Of a stretch of 64,000 bases of DNA, positions 17,741 to 25,869 are shown in pieces. Each line of letters starts with the position of its first letter. Position 1 is the first letter of the stretch. The notes under the pieces were generated by a model that worked only from the letters and a program-made list of their open reading frames with translations, was not told the DNA's origin and searched no databases. This DNA comes from Meridianimarinicoccus sp044221805. GTDB taxonomy: Bacteria > Pseudomonadota > Alphaproteobacteria > Rhodobacterales > Rhodobacteraceae. The translations under genes and the position numbers were made by a program. Location of the stretch: NCBI GenBank assembly GCA_044221805.1, contig JBGAOK010000001.1, forward strand, positions 1 through 64,000, read 5' to 3'.

Positions 17741-19543
17741 ATGCTAGACGAAACCCCCGAGTCGCGGCTGGACACCGTGCTTGCCCGGCTCAACGACGCG
17801 CTCGAGAAGGGCGATGCGGAAGCCGCCGCCGCGCTGTTCCAGGCCGACAGCTACTGGCGCGACCTTGTCGCCTTCACCTGGAACCTCAGGACCATGGAAG
17901 GCCCGGACCAGATCCGCGGCATGCTGCAGACCCAGCTTCCCGCGATGAAGCCGTCGAACTTCCGGCTCGACCCGGCCGAGGCGACCTCGGGCGCCGGCAA
18001 CGTGGTCGAGGGCTGGATCCAGTTCGAGACCGAGGTGGGGCGCGGCTATGGCCAGATCCGCCTGAAGGACGGGCTGATCTGGACCCTGCTGACCACCCTG
18101 ACCGAACTGAAGGGCCACGAGGAACCCAGCGGCACCCGCCGGCCGATGGGCGCCGAGCACGGCCACGACCCGCATCGAAAGACCTGGAAGGAGAAGCGCG
18201 AGCAGGAAGCGGCCGAACTGGGCTACGCCACCCAGCCCTATGTGCTGGTGATCGGCGGCGGCCAGGGCGGTATCGGGCTGGGCGCGCGGCTGCGCCAGCT
18301 GGGCGTGCCGACGATCATCGTCGACAAGCACCCGCGCCCGGGCGACCAGTGGCGCAACCGCTACAAGTCGCTGTGCCTGCACGATCCGGTCTGGTACGAC
18401 CACCTGCCCTACCTGCCCTTCCCCGAGAACTGGCCGGTGTTCTCGCCCAAGGACAAGATCGGCGACTGGCTCGAATTCTACACCAAGGTGATGGAGCTGA
18501 ACTATTGGGGCTCGACGCTGGCGAAATCGGCCAGCTACGACCCGGTGGCCGGGGAATGGACCGTGGTGGTCGACCGCGACGGGCAGGAGGTGGTGCTGAA
18601 GCCGAAGCAGCTGGTGCTGGCCACCGGCATGTCGGGCAAGCCGAACATCCCGACCTTCCCGGGTCAGGACATCTTCAAGGGCGAGCAGCAGCATTCCTCG
18701 CAGCACCCCGGGCCGGATGCCTATGCCGGCAAGAAGGTGGTGGTGATCGGGTCCAACAACTCGGCCCATGATATCTGCGCCGCGCTGTGGGAGGCGGGCG
18801 CCGACGTGACCATGGTGCAGCGGTCCTCGACCCATATCGTCAAGTCGGACACGCTGATGGATATCGGTCTGGGCGGGCTCTATTCCGAACAGGCGCTGGC
18901 CAATGGCGTGACCACCCGCAAGGCCGACCTGATCTTCGCCTCGCTGCCCTACCGGATCATGCACGAGTTCCAGATCCCGCTCTACGAGAAGATGAAGGAG
19001 CGCGACGCCGAGTTCTACCGCAAGCTGGAAGAGCGCGGCTTCATGCTGGACTGGGGCGCCGACGGGTCGGGCCTGTTCATGAAGTACCTGCGCCGCGGCT
19101 CGGGCTACTACATCGACGTCGGCGCCTGCGATCTGGTGATCGACGGGTCGATCAAGCTGGTCTCCGGCAAGGGCATCGAGCGGCTGAGCGAGACCGGCGT
19201 GGTGCTGAGCGACGGGACCGAACTGCCGGCGGATCTGGTGGTCTATGCCACCGGCTACGGCTCGATGAACGGCTGGGCGGCGGACCTGATCAGCCAGGAG
19301 GTCGCGGACACGGTCGGCAAGGTCTGGGGCCTCGGCTCGGACACGCCGAAGGATCCCGGCCCCTGGGAAGGCGAGCAGCGCAACATGTGGAAGCCGACCC
19401 GGCAGGAGGCGCTGTGGTTCCACGGCGGCAACCTGCACCAGTCGCGCCACTATTCGCAGTACCTGTCGCTGCAGCTGAAGGCCCGTCAGGTCGGCATCCC
19501 GACCCCGGTCTACGGGTTGCAGGAGGTCCACCACAAGGGCTGA
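17741..19543 (+). CDS. Flavin-containing monooxygenase with N-terminal NTF2-like domain (type II FMO)
   Basis: A 600-residue fusion. Residues about 8-130 form an NTF2/SnoaL-like domain. The rest is a two-dinucleotide-fold FMO with FAD motif VIGGGQGGIGLG (about 168), NADPH motif VVVIGSNNSAHD (about 331), YATGYG near the end and the fingerprint FKGEQQHSSQHP. This fingerprint is intermediate: classical FMOs end in Tyr/Phe and Baeyer-Villiger enzymes in Trp-Pro/Asp, here His-Pro. Bacterial proteins described as type II FMOs share the NTF2 extension, and some oxidise ketones to esters. Here it would act on the ketone made by the dehydrogenases. Strong GAGGAGG site; last gene of the operon, followed by a terminator. 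Confidence 0.88.
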   Translation: MLDETPESRLDTVLARLNDALEKGDAEAAAALFQADSYWRDLVAFTWNLRTMEGPDQIRGMLQTQLPAMKPSNFRLDPAEATSGAGNVVEGWIQFETEVGRGYGQIRLKDGLIWTLLTTLTELKGHEEPSGTRRPMGAEHGHDPHRKTWKEKREQEAAELGYATQPYVLVIGGGQGGIGLGARLRQLGVPTIIVDKHPRPGDQWRNRYKSLCLHDPVWYDHLPYLPFPENWPVFSPKDKIGDWLEFYTKVMELNYWGSTLAKSASYDPVAGEWTVVVDRDGQEVVLKPKQLVLATGMSGKPNIPTFPGQDIFKGEQQHSSQHPGPDAYAGKKVVVIGSNNSAHDICAALWEAGADVTMVQRSSTHIVKSDTLMDIGLGGLYSEQALANGVTTRKADLIFASLPYRIMHEFQIPLYEKMKERDAEFYRKLEERGFMLDWGADGSGLFMKYLRRGSGYYIDVGACDLVIDGSIKLVSGKGIERLSETGVVLSDGTELPADLVVYATGYGSMNGWAADLISQEVADTVGKVWGLGSDTPKDPGPWEGEQRNMWKPTRQEALWFHGGNLHQSRHYSQYLSLQLKARQVGIPTPVYGLQEVHHKG

Positions 19544-19567
19544 GCCGCGGCGACGGCCAGTCCTTGG

Positions 19568-19602
19568 CCCCGGGGGCGCCTCCTCGCCCCCGGGGTCCTT
19601 TT
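19568..19602 (+). terminator. Rho-independent terminator
   Basis: CCCCGGGGGCG (19568-19578) and CGCCCCCGGGG (19585-19595) form a perfect 11-bp stem with a six-base loop, followed by TCCTTTT. It lies 24 bp after the monooxygenase stop and closes the sigma-54 operon. Confidence 0.85.
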
Positions 19603-19694
19603 CTGCCTGCGACGCGGTGGCACGCATCCGGCGCGACGGAATGTTTCCCGAGCGGCGTATCGTCGGGACAGCCAGTCCGAACGGGATGCCACAC

Positions 19695-20183
19695 ATGAGC
19701 ATGGTCAAGATCTCCGCCGCCTACACGCCGCTCCAGAAGGCCCTGCACTGGGTCGTGGTGGGGCTGCTTCTCCTCCAGTACTTCGTCTTCGACGGCATGG
19801 GCCGGCCGCTGAAGGACTCGATCGACGCCGGCACGCCGGTCTATACGACGACGGTCTATGTCCACATCCTGATCGGCGCGACGATCTTCGCGCTGGCCGC
19901 GTGGCGGCTGGGCCTGCGCGCCCGCTTCGGCGCCCCCGCCGCGCCCGAGGCCGAGCCCGAGATGTTCCGGGTTGCCGCGAAGGCGGCGCATCTGGCGTTC
20001 TACGTCCTGCTTCTGGGCCTGCCGATCGGCGGGATGGCGGCATGGTTCCTGCAGTCGGGGACCCTGGCCGAGATGCACGAGATCGGCACCAAGCTGCTGC
20101 TGCTGCTCGCCCTCGTCCATGTGGCCGCGGTCCTCGTGCACCAGTTCGTCTGGAAGACCGGCCTGATCCAGCGGATGACCTGA
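19695..20183 (+). CDS. Cytochrome b561 family protein
   Basis: A 162-residue four-helix membrane cytochrome. It begins YTPLQKALHWVVVGLLLLQY, where the LHW histidine is the usual heme ligand. Further histidines occur in helix 2 (VHILIGATIFAL), helix 3 (AAHLAFYVLLLGLP) and helix 4 (ALVHVAAVLVHQFV). Such proteins move electrons between quinones and a periplasmic or cytoplasmic partner, with YceI or superoxide among known acceptors. Three nearby ATGs exist (19686, 19695, 19701); 19695 has the best GGGA spacing. It is a single gene with its own terminator region on each side. Confidence 0.88.
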   Translation: MSMVKISAAYTPLQKALHWVVVGLLLLQYFVFDGMGRPLKDSIDAGTPVYTTTVYVHILIGATIFALAAWRLGLRARFGAPAAPEAEPEMFRVAAKAAHLAFYVLLLGLPIGGMAAWFLQSGTLAEMHEIGTKLLLLLALVHVAAVLVHQFVWKTGLIQRMT

Positions 20184-20194
20184 CCGACCCGGCG

Positions 20195-20233
20195 CGCCGC
20201 CGGCGGCCCGGCAGCATCGGGCGGCCGGCGGCG
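20195..20233. terminator. Possible bidirectional terminator
   Basis: CGCCGCCGGC (20195-20204) can pair with GCCGGCGGCG (20224-20233) in the 55-bp gap between the convergent cytochrome b561 and MFS genes. A short T-run (GTTT) follows on the plus strand. Given the GC content this is only moderately supported. Confidence 0.4.
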
Positions 20234-20238
20234 GCGTT

Positions 20239-21879
20239 TCAGTGGGTGATCTCGGTCACCGTGCGCAGCGGCACGTCGTCCCGCGGCGGGATCGTCTGGC
20301 GTTCGATCATCCGATGCACCCGCGGCGTCCCCGCGCCTTGGTGCAGTTCCCTGAGCCGTTCGAAACTGTCGGCATCCGCCACGGTCCGGCGCATGTTGTG
20401 GCGCTGGTACTCGGTCCAGGTCGCCACGTGATAGCTCTCGGTCCATTGCCGCGGGTTTTCCAGATCCCGCAGCAGCGCCCAGCCGCGGGCCCCGTCGCGC
20501 ACCCGGATCTGCCGGCGCCGGGCCATGATGGCAAGGAATTCCTCGGTATCCTCGTGGCGGATCTCGTAATCGATCATCACCGCGATGGGGCCGCTGCGGG
20601 CGCGCAGGTCCAGCAGCACGTCGGGCGCCCGGAAGCGGTCCAGCGGGCTCAGGTCCAGCATCCCCACCTCGGGCAGCGGGCGGACGAGGCCGGCCAGCAG
20701 CCCGACCACCAGGAAGGCCGCCGCCAGCAGCAGCGCGACGGCGATGCCGGCCCCCTCGGCCGCGGCGCCCCAGGCCCAGGACCCGGTCGCCATGCCGCCG
20801 AAGACCGCGGTCTGATAGAGCGACAGCGCCCGCCCCACCACCCAGCGCGGCGTCGACATCTGCACGGTCACGTTCAGCAGCGACAGGGTGACCACCCATG
20901 ACGCCCCCGCCAGCGCCAGCGCCGGCGCGCTGAGCCACAGATGCGGGCTGAAGGCCAGCCAGACCAGCGCGACGGCGAAGGCGCCGAAGCCGACCCGGGC
21001 GCGATGCTCGCTGTCGAACATCGCCTTCAGCCGGCCGTTCAGCACGCCGCCCAGAATCGCGCCGATGCCGAAGGCGCCCAGCATCAGCCCGAAGCTGGTG
21101 GCGCCAAGGTGCAGGATGTCCCGCGCCACCACCGGCAGCAGCGCCATCAGCGCGATCGCCCCGAAGCCGAACAGGAAGGCGCGCAGCATCACCCGGAGCA
21201 GGTTCGGCGACATCGACACATAGGCGATCCCGTCCAGCATCGCCCGGCCGATATCCTCGCGCGGCAGCGCGGCCTTGCGCCGGTCGGGGTGCCAGCCGGC
21301 CAGCGCGCCCAGCATGACCAGGAAGGTCGCCGCGTTCAGGGCGAAGGCCGCGGCCGCGCCCATCGCGGCGACCACCACGCCGCCGATCGCCGGGCCGACG
21401 CTGCGCGCCAGGTTGAAGCCGATCGAGTTCAGCAGCACCGCCTGCGGCAGTTCCTCGCGCGGGACCAGATCGCCGACCGAGGCCTGCCAGGACGGGTTGT
21501 TCAGCGCCTGCCCGCAGCCCAGCACGAAGGTCAGGCCCAGCAGCGTCCAGGGCGTCAGCATCCCGAACCAGGTCAGACCGGCCAGGGCCAGGGCGCCGGT
21601 CAGCATGAAGCCCTGCGCCGCCAGCATGAGCCGGCGCCGTTCGATGTTGTCGGCCAGCGCCCCGGCCAGCAGTGCGAAGATCATGATCGGCAGCGTCGCC
21701 GCCGACTGCACCAGCGCCACCATGGCCGGCGATCCGGTCAGCCCGGTCATCACCCAGGCCGCGCCCACCTGCTGCAACTGCGAGCCGAGGTTCGACACCA
21801 CCGCCGCGCCCCAGATCAACGCGAAGGCGCGGTGGCGGAACGGGGAAAGCTGGCTTGCCCGGGGCGCCGCGTCGGCCAT
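20239..21879 (-). CDS. MFS exporter with C-terminal cytosolic domain
   Basis: A 546-residue transporter of the MFS_3/enterobactin-exporter type. Residues about 1-415 hold 11-12 membrane helices, with the family opening FRHRAFALIWGAAVVSNLGSQ and loop motif ADNIERRRLM. Residues about 430-546 form a soluble extension (VMIDYEIRHEDTEEFLAIM..., YHVATWTEYQRHNMRRT) resembling antibiotic-biosynthesis-monooxygenase-like ferredoxin folds. This combination recurs in alphaproteobacterial exporters. Substrate unknown; family members export siderophores, drugs or metabolites. The ATG has a clear AGGAGG site. Transcribed leftward, away from tex. Confidence 0.87.
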   Translation of the reverse strand: MADAAPRASQLSPFRHRAFALIWGAAVVSNLGSQLQQVGAAWVMTGLTGSPAMVALVQSAATLPIMIFALLAGALADNIERRRLMLAAQGFMLTGALALAGLTWFGMLTPWTLLGLTFVLGCGQALNNPSWQASVGDLVPREELPQAVLLNSIGFNLARSVGPAIGGVVVAAMGAAAAFALNAATFLVMLGALAGWHPDRRKAALPREDIGRAMLDGIAYVSMSPNLLRVMLRAFLFGFGAIALMALLPVVARDILHLGATSFGLMLGAFGIGAILGGVLNGRLKAMFDSEHRARVGFGAFAVALVWLAFSPHLWLSAPALALAGASWVVTLSLLNVTVQMSTPRWVVGRALSLYQTAVFGGMATGSWAWGAAAEGAGIAVALLLAAAFLVVGLLAGLVRPLPEVGMLDLSPLDRFRAPDVLLDLRARSGPIAVMIDYEIRHEDTEEFLAIMARRRQIRVRDGARGWALLRDLENPRQWTESYHVATWTEYQRHNMRRTVADADSFERLRELHQGAGTPRVHRMIERQTIPPRDDVPLRTVTEITH

Positions 21880-21970
21880 GGATCCTCCTGCCGTTTTTCC
21901 CCCTGCCTATGCGCCGGCACCGGCCCGGGCAAGCGCCGGGATCAGTAGGGCCGGCATCAGGGGTTCCGGC

Positions 21971-24337
21971 TCACTCCTTCCGGCGCATGGCGTCCAGCAG
22001 GGCCGCCCCCAGCGCCCCGGTGCCGGCCTTGTCCGCGGCGGGCGGGGCCGCCCGGGACGGACCCTTGGCCATGCCCGGCTGTGGCCCCCTGCCCCCGCCG
22101 GCCGGCCCGGGCTTCGCCCCGCGCCCCGTGCCGGCCGCGGCGCCGCGCTCCTGCGGGCGGGCATCGGCGGCGCCGGCATCCTTGCGCATGGTCAGGCCGA
22201 TGCGCTTACGCGCCACGTCCACCTCGACCACCCGGACGCGCACCACGTCGCCGGCCTTCACCACCTCGTGCGGGTCCTTGACGAAGCGGTCGGCCAGCTG
22301 GCTCACATGCACCAGCCCGTCCTGATGCACGCCGATATCCACGAAGGCGCCGAAGGCGGCGACATTGGTCACGGTGCCTTCCAACTGCATCCCCGGGCGC
22401 AGGTCGGTGATCGTCTCGACCCCGTCGGCGAAACTGGCGGTAACGAAGCCGGGGCGCGGGTCGCGGCCGGGCTTCTCGAGCTCGGCCAGGATGTCGCGCA
22501 CCGTGGGCAGGCCGAAGCCGCCCTCGACGAAATCCTCGGCCCGCAGCCGCTTCAGGGTCGCCCCGTCGCCCATGATCTGGCGGATGTCCCGGCCGCAGGC
22601 GGCGACGATGCGGCGGGCCACGCCATAGGCCTCCGGATGCACGCCCGAAGCATCCAGCGGCTCGTCGCCCTCGCGGATGCGCAGGAAGCCGGCGCATTGC
22701 TCGAAGGCCTTCGGCCCCAGCCCCGAGACCTTCAGCAGCGCCTTGCGCGACCGGAAGGCGCCGTTCTGGTCCCGGTGGCCGACGATGGCCTGGGCCAGCG
22801 ACGGGCCAAGGCCGGCCACATGGGCCAGAAGCGGCGCCGAGGCGGTGTTCAGGTCGACGCCCACCGCGTTCACCGCATCCTCGACCACCGCTTCCAGCGA
22901 CTTGGCCAGCCGGCGCTGGTCCACGTCATGCTGGTACTGGCCGACGCCGATCGACTGGGGCGTGATCTTCACCAGCTCCGCCAGCGGGTCCTGCAACCGT
23001 CGCGCGATCGACACCGCGCCGCGCAGCGACACGTCCAGATCGGGAAACTCCTTCGCGGCCAGTTCCGAGGCGGAATAGACCGAGGCCCCGGCCTCGGACA
23101 CGATCACCTTGGTCGGCCGCGCCCGGCCTTCCGGCATCAGCTTCAGGGTATCGGCCACGAAACGTTCGGTCTCGCGGCTGGCGGTGCCGTTGCCGATGGC
23201 GATCAGGTCGATGCCATGGCGGATGATCAGGCCCAAGAGCGCCGCCTCGGCCCCCTTCACGTCGTTGCGGGGCTGGAACGGATAGAGCGTCGCGGTCGCC
23301 AGCACCTTGCCGGTGGCATCGACCGCCGCCGCCTTCACCCCGGTGCGGATGCCCGGGTCCAGCCCCAGCGTCGCCCGCGCCCCGGCCGGCGCGGCCAGCA
23401 GCAGATCCTTCAGGTTCCGGGCGAAGACGGCGATCGCCTCGTCATGGGCGCGGCGGCGCAATTCGGTCAAGAGGTCGGCATACATGCTCAGCGCCAGCTT
23501 CACCCGCCAGGTCCAGCCCGCCACGCCCCTGAGCCAGTCGTCGCCCGGCCCCCGTCCCGGGATGCCGATCGCCGCGGCGACCATGGCTTCGGCCCGGGCG
23601 GTGCCGGTGTCGGGGTCTGGCGCGATCTCGATCGTCACCACCTCTTCCTTCGCCGCGCGCAGGATCGCCAGCGCCCGGTGCGAGGGGATGGTCGCCCAGC
23701 TTTCGGCATGGTCGAAATAGTCCGAGAACTTGGCGCCCTCCTGCTCCTTTCCCGGGACGACCTTCGCGGCGATGGTCGCCTCGGCGCGCATGAAGTCCCT
23801 GAGACGGCCGAGCAGGTCGGCATTCTCGGCCAGTTCCTCGGCAAGGATGTCGCGGGCGCCCTCCAGCGCCTCCTTCACGCCGGGGACTGCCTCGCCGAGA
23901 TAGGCCGCCGCAAGCGTCTCGGGCGCCACGGCGCGGTCGGCGAGGATCGCCCGCAGCAGGGGCTCCAGCCCGTTCTCGCGCGCGATCATGGCGCGGGTCC
24001 GCCGCTTCGGCTTGTAGGGCAGATAGAGGTCTTCCAGCACCGCCTTGGTCGCCGCACCCGCGATGGCGCGTTCCAGTTCGCCGGTCAGCTTGCCCTGTTC
24101 GCGGATCGATTGCAGGATTGTCGCCCGACGCGCTTCCAGTTCGCGCAGATAGACCAGCTTGTCGGCAAGGTCGCGCAACTGGGTGTCGTCCAGACCGCCG
24201 GTGACTTCCTTCCGGTAGCGGGCGATGAACGGCACCGTGGCCCCGCCGTCCAGCAGCGCGACCGCGGCATCGACCTGTTCGGGACGCGCGCCGATCTCGG
24301 TGGCGATGCTCCGGGCGATCTTGGCGTTGGTTTCCAT
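21971..24337 (-). CDS. tex: Tex-family RNA-binding transcription accessory protein
   Basis: A 788-residue protein matching Tex along its length: N-terminal helical region, VPFIARYRKE and LEDLYLPYKPKRRTRA (about 35-125), a YqgF-like fold with LGLDPGIRTGVK (about 330), the conserved SIGVGQYQHDVDQ (about 480), helix-hairpin-helix segments (VGVDLNTASAPLLAHVAGLG, about 510) and an S1 domain (GMQLEGTVTNVAAFGAFVDI, about 650-720). A low-complexity Gly/Pro/Ala/Arg tail follows. Tex binds nucleic acid and affects transcription. Start 24337 has an AGAGGAGA site; the frame is open further upstream but without support. tex is normally a chromosomal gene, which matters for deciding what replicon this is. 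Confidence 0.93.
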   Translation of the reverse strand: METNAKIARSIATEIGARPEQVDAAVALLDGGATVPFIARYRKEVTGGLDDTQLRDLADKLVYLRELEARRATILQSIREQGKLTGELERAIAGAATKAVLEDLYLPYKPKRRTRAMIARENGLEPLLRAILADRAVAPETLAAAYLGEAVPGVKEALEGARDILAEELAENADLLGRLRDFMRAEATIAAKVVPGKEQEGAKFSDYFDHAESWATIPSHRALAILRAAKEEVVTIEIAPDPDTGTARAEAMVAAAIGIPGRGPGDDWLRGVAGWTWRVKLALSMYADLLTELRRRAHDEAIAVFARNLKDLLLAAPAGARATLGLDPGIRTGVKAAAVDATGKVLATATLYPFQPRNDVKGAEAALLGLIIRHGIDLIAIGNGTASRETERFVADTLKLMPEGRARPTKVIVSEAGASVYSASELAAKEFPDLDVSLRGAVSIARRLQDPLAELVKITPQSIGVGQYQHDVDQRRLAKSLEAVVEDAVNAVGVDLNTASAPLLAHVAGLGPSLAQAIVGHRDQNGAFRSRKALLKVSGLGPKAFEQCAGFLRIREGDEPLDASGVHPEAYGVARRIVAACGRDIRQIMGDGATLKRLRAEDFVEGGFGLPTVRDILAELEKPGRDPRPGFVTASFADGVETITDLRPGMQLEGTVTNVAAFGAFVDIGVHQDGLVHVSQLADRFVKDPHEVVKAGDVVRVRVVEVDVARKRIGLTMRKDAGAADARPQERGAAAGTGRGAKPGPAGGGRGPQPGMAKGPSRAAPPAADKAGTGALGAALLDAMRRKE

Positions 24338-24417
24338 TCTGCGCGTCTCCTCTGAAGGCTGGAGAACCGTTCTACCCCGCGCCCCGGCCCCCGCCAAGCC
24401 GGATGGCGGACCCTCGC

Positions 24418-25869
24418 CTAGCCCGCCGGGCGCAGCGCCTCGATGGCCGCGCGCAGGTCGGGCTGCAGCCAGACCCGGCGCGCCGCAGCCCCCCTGCCCT
24501 TCGCGACCGCGGCGGCGGCGTTCTCGAGCAGATCGCCCGCCAGCGCGTCGCGTTCGGCCAGCGCCCCGGCGCAATCGGCCAGCAGGTCGGCATCGTCCAG
24601 CGTGGCCACCAGCGCCACCGCCAGCGCCAGCGTCGCCGCCCCGTCGGTGTCGCCGCCGCCCCCGGCCAGCCCGGCCAGCCGCGCCGCGACCGCGGCGAAG
24701 GCCCGGGCCCGGCCCTCGGCCGCCAGAAGCGCGGCCAGATCGGCGGCCTCGTCCGCGGACAGCGCCGGCGGGGCGGCCAGCGCCGCGGCCAGCCGGAACA
24801 GCGGATCCGCCGCCTCGGCCTGCCCCGGCAGGCTCCGGCGCACATGGCTGACCAGCAGCCGGTCGGCGAAGGCGGCGTATTTCGCCGCGCTGTGCGGCGC
24901 CGGATCCTCGCGCAGCAGGTACTTCCGGCGCATCTCGGAAAACGGCTGCGCCACCGCCGATTGCTGGCGCAGCCCGATCCGCCGGGCCAGTTCCGACTGG
25001 GTGATCGGCTCGCCGTTCAGGATCATGTCCTGCATGCAGACCCCGGCGCGCTGGCCCAGATCGTTCAGCATCTCGTCATAGCCTTCGGCGTGATAGCGCA
25101 AGAGTTCGCGCAGGACACCGCGGGCATTGCCGGCGCCGTGGCGATCGAGCGCCAGCGCCACCGCATTCGCCGCCCGCGCCGTCCGGTTCGAGGCGAGGAA
25201 CAGGAACCGCGCCAGCAGCCGTCCGCGCGGGCCCAGCCGGTCCTGGGGCAGCAGCGCGAACAGCGTCTCGGCCGCCGCGACCGGGATCGCGCCCAGCCGG
25301 ATCGCGTTCAGGAAGCCGAACAGCGGTGCGCCGGGTTCGTTGTCGACCTCGGCCTCGGTGGCGGTGGTGACCAGCATCACCCGGCTTTCCGGCCGGTCGA
25401 GCCAGTTCCTCAGCCGGGCCTGGTCGCCATGGGCCGGGAAGGCGCGCCGGATCAGCCCGGTATAGTTCTCGGCCACCACCACCAGAAGCCGCCGGGTCCG
25501 TCCCCGGGCCGAGAACAGCGCGTCAAGCTTCGCCGCGGTCTCCTCCCAACTCCGGCCGGCGTCGCCCTTGCCCACCGCGTCATGGATCGCGCGCAGGACA
25601 TCGTGCGGGGTCTGCAGCAGCGGCTGGAAACCGGGCAGCAGCACCACCCTGCCCCGCACCCCCGCCGCCGGAAGCCGGTCGGCAAAGCTGCGGACAAGAT
25701 GGGTCTTCCCCGCCCCGCGTTCGCCGGTGATCGCCACATGCTGCATCGGCCCGGTGGCGCGGGCCTCGTTCTCGCGCGCCTCGGCCAGCAGTTCCTCAAG
25801 GGCGGCGGCATGGAACAGGGGCGCGGCGGCGCCTGCGCGCTCGGCCGCATAGTCGAACAGGTCGTCCAT
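24418..25869 (-). CDS. Orc1/Cdc6-like AAA ATPase with winged helix (ATPase pair, second gene)
   Basis: A 483-residue P-loop protein. Walker A is GERGAGKT (about residues 49-56). The Walker B strand is RRLLVVVAEN (about 130), with Glu-Asn and no aspartate. A possible sensor strand is ESRVMLVTTAT (about 165). A winged-helix-like segment (PITQSELARRIGLRQQSAVA, about 290-310) follows, then an alanine-rich helical C-terminus. Overall it resembles Orc1/Cdc6-type or STAND-like ATPases that bind DNA or act as switches. The start is set by TGATG coupling to the upstream ATPase stop. Function unknown; the coupling implies a two-protein machine. Confidence 0.8.
   Translation of the reverse strand: MDDLFDYAAERAGAAAPLFHAAALEELLAEARENEARATGPMQHVAITGERGAGKTHLVRSFADRLPAAGVRGRVVLLPGFQPLLQTPHDVLRAIHDAVGKGDAGRSWEETAAKLDALFSARGRTRRLLVVVAENYTGLIRRAFPAHGDQARLRNWLDRPESRVMLVTTATEAEVDNEPGAPLFGFLNAIRLGAIPVAAAETLFALLPQDRLGPRGRLLARFLFLASNRTARAANAVALALDRHGAGNARGVLRELLRYHAEGYDEMLNDLGQRAGVCMQDMILNGEPITQSELARRIGLRQQSAVAQPFSEMRRKYLLREDPAPHSAAKYAAFADRLLVSHVRRSLPGQAEAADPLFRLAAALAAPPALSADEAADLAALLAAEGRARAFAAVAARLAGLAGGGGDTDGAATLALAVALVATLDDADLLADCAGALAERDALAGDLLENAAAAVAKGRGAAARRVWLQPDLRAAIEALRPAG

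Noticed and set aside
21275..24355. Plus-strand frame of 1026 codons
   Set aside because: It is the complement of tex and part of the MFS gene. Very GC-rich DNA leaves long antisense frames open; composition is shadow-like and tex is unmistakable.
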